From contig JADGNL010000121.1 in assembly GCA_017883495.1 (NCBI GenBank), forward strand, positions 1-9,633: 9,633 bases of DNA. The letters run 5' to 3'. The position numbers were made by a program, and so were the translations under genes. This stretch comes from Methanomicrobiales archaeon (lineage in GTDB: Archaea > Halobacteriota > Methanomicrobia > Methanomicrobiales > Methanospirillaceae). The notes below the pieces were generated by a model. The model saw only the letters and a program-made list of their open reading frames with translations. It did not search any database and was not told where the DNA came from. Below are positions 6,586 to 9,633 of the stretch, in pieces (within the stretch, counting starts at the first letter, position 1; every line of letters begins with the position of its first letter).

Positions 6586-6603
6586 GGGGCGATGAAATCC
6601 CCC
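6586..6603 (-). terminator. Weak hairpin after DUF63
   Basis: GGGG at 6586-6589 can pair with CCCC at 6600-6603 around a 10-nt loop, about 30 nt after the DUF63 stop on the minus strand. No T-run follows, so use as a terminator is doubtful. Confidence 0.15.
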
Positions 6604-6631
6604 CTTTCCGCCATTGTCCGCCCAATAATTG

Positions 6632-7471
6632 TTAGACCCAGAGCATCATCCGCATCATGTCGCGCACGCCGGGGGCGAGCCCGACCACGATCATGGCGAG
6701 CACGATAAGGTACCAGAACGAGGTGGCCGATCCCTCGCGTCGGTAGAGCTCGAGGATGTAGATCCCCGGGATCAGGACCAGGAGCTTGAGGGGGAACATC
6801 GCGAAGCCCGTCCCTGTTGCCGCGATCAGGGACGAGCCGACCACGTGCTGCTCGACGTAGCCGAGTGGGTGGAGGTCGATCCCGTACGAGGTGGCCGAGG
6901 CATCGAGCATGTGGCCGGCGATCAGCACCTGGTAGACGCGGTCCGAGACGTACTCCCAGCGAAAGCCGTACCGGAGCAGGGCCCAGAGCGCGGCCGTTGC
7001 GACGGCAGCGAGACCGAGGATGACGGCGGGGACCGCGAAGTCGAGCCGGGTGACGGTCGCGCCATGCCAGAGGAGCAACGCGAGAACGACAACGGCCGAG
7101 ACAAGGCCGATCATGCCGTAGATCCGGATGCCCCGTTCGCTACCGAGGATCCGATGGCAGAGGTAGAGCGCGACCACTGCGAAGAAGAAGAGCACGAAGA
7201 AGATGAGCGGCGTGATCAGCAAGTAACGCCACGGGGCCGGCAGCATGCCCGCGTCCTCGAGCACGCGGGCCATGCCGCCGAGCACGACCCAGGGCAGGGT
7301 CGCGAAGAGGAGCCGCCGGTCGAAGGCGAGCCCGGTCCGCTGCATCCAGCGGTAGATCAGGAAGACGGCGATGATCAGGATGAGAGCGTATGTGAGAGTG
7401 TCGACGAGCGTGTACGCCCCGCCGCTCTCGATCGGATCAATGTAATATTTGTATATGAACTCCCTGATCAT
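6632..7471 (-). CDS. DUF63 family polytopic membrane protein
   Basis: A 279-residue membrane protein of the archaeal DUF63 family, function unknown. About seven or eight hydrophobic segments lie near residues 22-40, 57-75, 83-106, 117-135, 145-166, 222-241 and 252-268. Family-like conserved stretches are the opening IREFIYKYYIDP, WVVLGGMARVLEDAG (61-75), QVLIAGHMLDASATSYGID (181-199) and the ending LAPGVRDMMRMMLW (265-278). The conserved Arg, Glu, Asp and His residues within hydrophobic surroundings hint at a buried polar or catalytic site, which is inference. The ATG at 7471 has no Shine-Dalgarno, and a TATA-like box lies about 28 nt upstream inside egsA, so it is probably leaderless. The gene is divergent from the lipid gene egsA with only 11 nt between start codons, which makes co-regulation likely. 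Confidence 0.88.
   Translation of the reverse strand: MIREFIYKYYIDPIESGGAYTLVDTLTYALILIIAVFLIYRWMQRTGLAFDRRLLFATLPWVVLGGMARVLEDAGMLPAPWRYLLITPLIFFVLFFFAVVALYLCHRILGSERGIRIYGMIGLVSAVVVLALLLWHGATVTRLDFAVPAVILGLAAVATAALWALLRYGFRWEYVSDRVYQVLIAGHMLDASATSYGIDLHPLGYVEQHVVGSSLIAATGTGFAMFPLKLLVLIPGIYILELYRREGSATSFWYLIVLAMIVVGLAPGVRDMMRMMLWV
7451..7458 (+). promoter_or_regulatory. TATA-like box for egsA, inside DUF63
   Basis: The plus strand reads GTATATGA, centred 28 nt before the ATG at 7483. It lies within codons 5-7 of DUF63. A weaker AATATTTG at 7443-7450 would suit the alternative ATG at 7474. Confidence 0.5.
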
Positions 7472-7482
7472 TCATGATCGTA

Positions 7483-8568
7483 ATGAGCGCAGACGAAATA
7501 AACATACTCAAGGACGGGGGCTTCGACAAATCGAAGTGGATGCAGCTCCCCCGTGACGTGGTGATCGGCCACCGCGTCCTCGAGCAGCTCCCGGCCGTCT
7601 GCGCCGATCTCGGGCTCGGGCGGCGGGTGCTGCTCGTCTCCGGCCGGACGACGATGGACGTCGCCGGCACACGGGCCCGGGAGCTCCTCGCGGCCGACCA
7701 CGAGGTCGCCGTCCACCTGGTCGGAAGCTGTACCCTTGAGGAGTGTCGAAGGACCGAGGAGGCAGCGCGGGCGGTCGGAGCCGACCTCCTTGTCGCGGTC
7801 GGCGGCGGGCGTGTGATCGACACCGCGAAGATCGCGAGCTACAACATCGACCGACAGTTCATCTCGGTTCCGACAGCGGCCTCGCACGATGGGATCGCGT
7901 CCGCCCGGGCCTCGGTCGCCGAGCCCGGCGGCGCGGCCTCCCTCCTTGCCCACCCGCCGATCGCGGTCGTGGCCGACACGGGCGTGATCGCGGCCGCCCC
8001 CCATCGGCTTCTCGCCGCCGGCTGCGCCGACATCATCGCGAACTCGACCGCGGTCCTCGACTGGCAGCTCTCGCACCGACTCCGTTCGGAACCGGTCAGC
8101 GAGTACGCGGCCACGCTCGCCCTGGTGACGGCCGAGATCCTGATGCGGAACGCGGACACGATCCGGCCGCACCAGGAGGCCTCGGCCTGGATGGTGATCA
8201 AGGCCCTGGTCTCGTCGGGAGTCGCGATGGCGATCGCGGGCTCGTCCCGGCCAGGTTCTGGCGGCGAGCACAAGTTCGCCCACGCCCTCGAGCGGCTCGC
8301 ACCGGGCTGTGCCCTGCACGGCGAGGCCTGTGGCGTCGGAACGATCGTCTGCATGTACCTCCACGGCGGAGACTGGCAGTCCATTCGCACGGCCCTGCGG
8401 CAGATCGGAGCCCCGACCACGCCCGCCGAGCTTGGTGTCGACGACGAGGTCGCGGTCGAGGCCCTCAAGATGGCAAAGACTATCCGCCCCGAGCGCTTTA
8501 CAATACTTGACGGCGGGCTGACGGACGAGTCTGCCCACGCTCTTGTCGGAATGCTCTATCAGGAGTAG
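7483..8568 (+). CDS. egsA: sn-glycerol-1-phosphate dehydrogenase [NAD(P)+]
   Basis: This enzyme reduces dihydroxyacetone phosphate to sn-glycerol-1-phosphate with NAD(P)H, the step that fixes the archaeal stereochemistry of membrane ether lipids. It has 361 residues, normal for the family, and belongs to the iron-containing alcohol dehydrogenase/dehydroquinate-synthase-like fold. Visible motifs are the dinucleotide-binding VGGGRVIDTAK (106-116), SVPTAASHDGIAS (128-140) and the probable zinc ligands D183 (CADIIAN), H263 (GEHKFAHAL) and H279 (LHGEACGVG). I chose the ATG at 7483 because a TATA-like box is centred 28 nt upstream. The in-frame ATG at 7474 would add three residues. No Shine-Dalgarno precedes either start. 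UPF0179 follows after 7 nt in the same direction, and DUF63 is divergent. Recognition is firm; only the exact start is uncertain. Confidence 0.96.
   Translation: MSADEINILKDGGFDKSKWMQLPRDVVIGHRVLEQLPAVCADLGLGRRVLLVSGRTTMDVAGTRARELLAADHEVAVHLVGSCTLEECRRTEEAARAVGADLLVAVGGGRVIDTAKIASYNIDRQFISVPTAASHDGIASARASVAEPGGAASLLAHPPIAVVADTGVIAAAPHRLLAAGCADIIANSTAVLDWQLSHRLRSEPVSEYAATLALVTAEILMRNADTIRPHQEASAWMVIKALVSSGVAMAIAGSSRPGSGGEHKFAHALERLAPGCALHGEACGVGTIVCMYLHGGDWQSIRTALRQIGAPTTPAELGVDDEVAVEALKMAKTIRPERFTILDGGLTDESAHALVGMLYQE
7496..7503 (-). promoter_or_regulatory. TATA-like box for DUF63, inside egsA
   Basis: The minus strand reads GTTTATTT, centred 28 nt before the DUF63 ATG at 7471. It lies within codons 5-7 of egsA. 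It is T-rich and AT-rich relative to the surrounding sequence, but it is not a perfect TATA consensus. Confidence 0.4.
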
Positions 8569-8575
8569 GTGCGGT

Positions 8576-9025
8576 ATGGTTGGAGAGAGGCCCAAGATCA
8601 CTCTGATCGGAACGACCCTGGCCCGGCCGGGGCTCGAGTTCGTGTACCAGGGGGCGCTCGCTGCCTGCGACCACTGTAAGGTCAAGAAGGCCTGCAACAA
8701 TCTCCGGGTCGGGCGCAAGTACCGCATTCTATCGGTCCGGAACATCCGGCACGACTGCCAGGTTCACCTCAACGGTGCGACCTCGGTCGAGTGTGTCGAG
8801 TCGCCCGTGGTCGCCCTGATCGGGGCGGACATGGCGATCGTCAACTCGCGTATCCTCTTCGAATGCTCCTGCACCCGGAACGAGTGCAAGGCCTACAACC
8901 TCTGCCGCCCCGACGGGATCATCGAGGGCGACCGGTACCTTGTAGGCGAGGTGCTCGGTAACCCGCCCGCTCCGTGCGAGAAGGGCCGCGCCCTGAAACT
9001 CGTGGAACTCCGCCCCGTCGGCTAG
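8576..9025 (+). CDS. UPF0179 family cysteine-rich protein
   Basis: A 149-residue archaeal protein of the UPF0179 family, function unknown. It opens MVGERPKITLIGTTLARPGL, matching the family's PKITLIGT start. It contains ten cysteines: C31-x2-C34-x5-C40, then C61 and C73, then C97-x-C99-x4-C104-x5-C110, and C134. The spacing looks like one or two metal sites (zinc or an iron-sulfur cluster), which is inference. There are no membrane segments. The ATG at 8576 follows the egsA stop by 7 nt. AGGAG at the egsA end and AGGTG at 8567-8571 supply Shine-Dalgarno candidates. The frame is open further upstream inside egsA, but those residues do not resemble the family. It is likely co-transcribed with egsA. 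Its stop overlaps that of the convergent ADP-ribosylglycohydrolase gene. Confidence 0.88.
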   Translation: MVGERPKITLIGTTLARPGLEFVYQGALAACDHCKVKKACNNLRVGRKYRILSVRNIRHDCQVHLNGATSVECVESPVVALIGADMAIVNSRILFECSCTRNECKAYNLCRPDGIIEGDRYLVGEVLGNPPAPCEKGRALKLVELRPVG

Positions 9026-9633
9026 CGAGCGATCCGTGAGAGCCCATCGGCGAGCGCGACGAGCCGCGGGCGGAATTCGAGGGGTGCGAGCCAATCCCGT
9101 GGAATGGCCCCGGCTCCGTACGCAGCCCCGGCGAGCGCCCCCGCGACGGCCCCGAGGGTGTCGCTGTCGCCGCCCATGTTTACGGCGGCCTCGACCGCCC
9201 CGGCGAAGGTCGACGTGGTCATGACGACTGCGAGCGCCGCGTGGGCGAGCTCGAGCGCGTCGAGAGACGGAAAGGCCGGGAGTGTCCGCCATGCGCCGAG
9301 GACGGCGAGGGTCTCGGGCTCGCGGCAGTCCGCGATGGCCGCAAGATACGCGGTATCCCGGGGCGCCCCGCGACAGAGCTCGCTCGCCATCCGGTTCACG
9401 AACCCCGACGCGGCGCCGGCCACCGGGTCGTAGTGCGTGAGCCGTGCCGCGGCCATCGAGACCTCCTCAACAGCCCGCCCGGCGTAGACGATCCCGATCG
9501 GCGGGCCACGCATGACCGGGCCGTTCGTCCGGCTCGCGCCGCGCTTCTCGTGGACGAGCCGAGCGGCCGTCGCGGGGTCGACACCCGCCTCCACCAGGGA
9601 AAAGACCCGGGTCGAGGTCGGACCGTAGTATTC
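9022..9633 (-). CDS. ADP-ribosylglycohydrolase family protein, C-terminal part (cut by window end)
   Basis: This is the last 203 residues of a protein in the ADP-ribosylglycohydrolase (DraG/ARH) family, cytoplasmic enzymes that remove ADP-ribose from proteins or related substrates using two divalent metals. The frame is open to the window edge, where it reads EYYGPTSTRV. Visible motifs are TNGPVMRGPPIGI (36-48), THYDPVAGAASGFV (66-79) and the metal-binding NMGGDSDTLGAVAGALAGA (152-170), with D156 and D158 as likely ligands. The family is usually about 260-320 residues, so the N-terminal metal site and true start lie beyond the window. The GTG at 9594 is internal. The substrate cannot be told from this part. 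The gene is convergent with UPF0179, and both stop codons lie in one CTAG. Confidence 0.9.
   Translation of the reverse strand, partial: EYYGPTSTRVFSLVEAGVDPATAARLVHEKRGASRTNGPVMRGPPIGIVYAGRAVEEVSMAAARLTHYDPVAGAASGFVNRMASELCRGAPRDTAYLAAIADCREPETLAVLGAWRTLPAFPSLDALELAHAALAVVMTTSTFAGAVEAAVNMGGDSDTLGAVAGALAGAAYGAGAIPRDWLAPLEFRPRLVALADGLSRIAR

Larger units (their letters stand above)
6361..6631. other. Spacer between DUF63 and the SpoIIM-like gene; promoter and short direct repeat, no supported gene
   Basis: This 271-nt stretch is the longest gap in the right half of the window. It contains the promoter of the SpoIIM-like gene at its left end, a 12-nt tandem direct repeat (6540-6563) and a weak hairpin (6586-6603). 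A minus-strand frame of 72 codons (6396-6614) is rich in Arg and Ser, lacks a spaced promoter and Shine-Dalgarno, and resembles nothing I know. I do not annotate it as a gene. Confidence 0.5.

Noticed and set aside
6396..6614. 72-codon minus-strand frame in the DUF63/SpoIIM spacer
   Set aside because: No Shine-Dalgarno, no correctly spaced TATA-like box, Arg/Ser-rich low-information sequence, and third-position base use drifting away from that of the neighbouring genes. A small lineage-specific gene cannot be fully excluded.
6586..6650. Possible C/D-box small RNA, from GCGATGA at 6589-6595
   Set aside because: No CTGA D box occurs at a suitable distance downstream, and no internal C'/D' pair is visible.
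7468..8745. 425-codon minus-strand frame antisense to egsA
   Set aside because: The opposite strand encodes glycerol-1-phosphate dehydrogenase with its motifs intact. The antisense product resembles nothing.
1..9633. CRISPR array, insertion sequence, integrase, toxin-antitoxin or defence genes
   Set aside because: No regularly spaced repeats, transposase or integrase motifs, or terminal inverted repeats were seen on either strand. The window is dominated by housekeeping genes.

Overview
The window is GC-rich (about 60%) and tightly packed, and it reads as chromosomal core DNA of a euryarchaeon. The archaeal markers are the N-terminal half of the proteasome-activating nucleotidase (PAN), an archaeal MBF1, the lipid enzyme sn-glycerol-1-phosphate dehydrogenase, a DUF63 membrane protein, UPF0179 and an archaeal/eukaryal-type prolyl-tRNA synthetase. 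Several genes have a TATA-like box about 28 nt before the start codon and little or no Shine-Dalgarno sequence. The gene set and GC content suggest a methanogen of the order Methanomicrobiales (Methanoculleus- or Methanofollis-like); that placement is inferred from recall, not from a search.

Layout. Positions 1-403 (-) hold the start of pan, divergent from mbf1 (457-963, +) across a 53-nt intergenic region with two offset TATA-like boxes. After a 218-nt spacer comes a leftward three-gene operon (4272 to 1182): a UDP-galactopyranose-mutase/protoporphyrinogen-oxidase-like flavoprotein, a GT4-type glycosyltransferase, and an unrecognised protein with two membrane segments. The genes overlap at both junctions. 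This is the most accessory-looking part and is probably a small glycoconjugate or glycolipid module. A perfect 8-bp-stem inverted repeat sits between its promoter and the preceding gene.

Next, also leftward, is a SpoIIM/COG1300 membrane protein gene followed 13 nt later by proS (6360 to 4341), a probable two-gene operon. A 271-nt spacer with a 12-nt tandem direct repeat separates it from DUF63 (7471 to 6632, -). DUF63 is divergent from egsA (7483-8568, +) with only 11 nt between start codons, so each promoter appears to lie inside the other gene. egsA is followed by UPF0179 (8576-9025, +). UPF0179 runs head-on into an ADP-ribosylglycohydrolase-family gene (9633 to 9022, -, cut by the window end), and the two share a CTAG that supplies both stop codons.

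I see no CRISPR array, insertion sequence, integrase, rRNA or tRNA. The many other long open frames are antisense or off-frame shadows typical of GC-rich DNA. No wholly new system is evident. The best leads are the flavoprotein/glycosyltransferase/membrane-protein operon, the interlocked egsA/DUF63 promoter, and the palindrome at 4308-4330.
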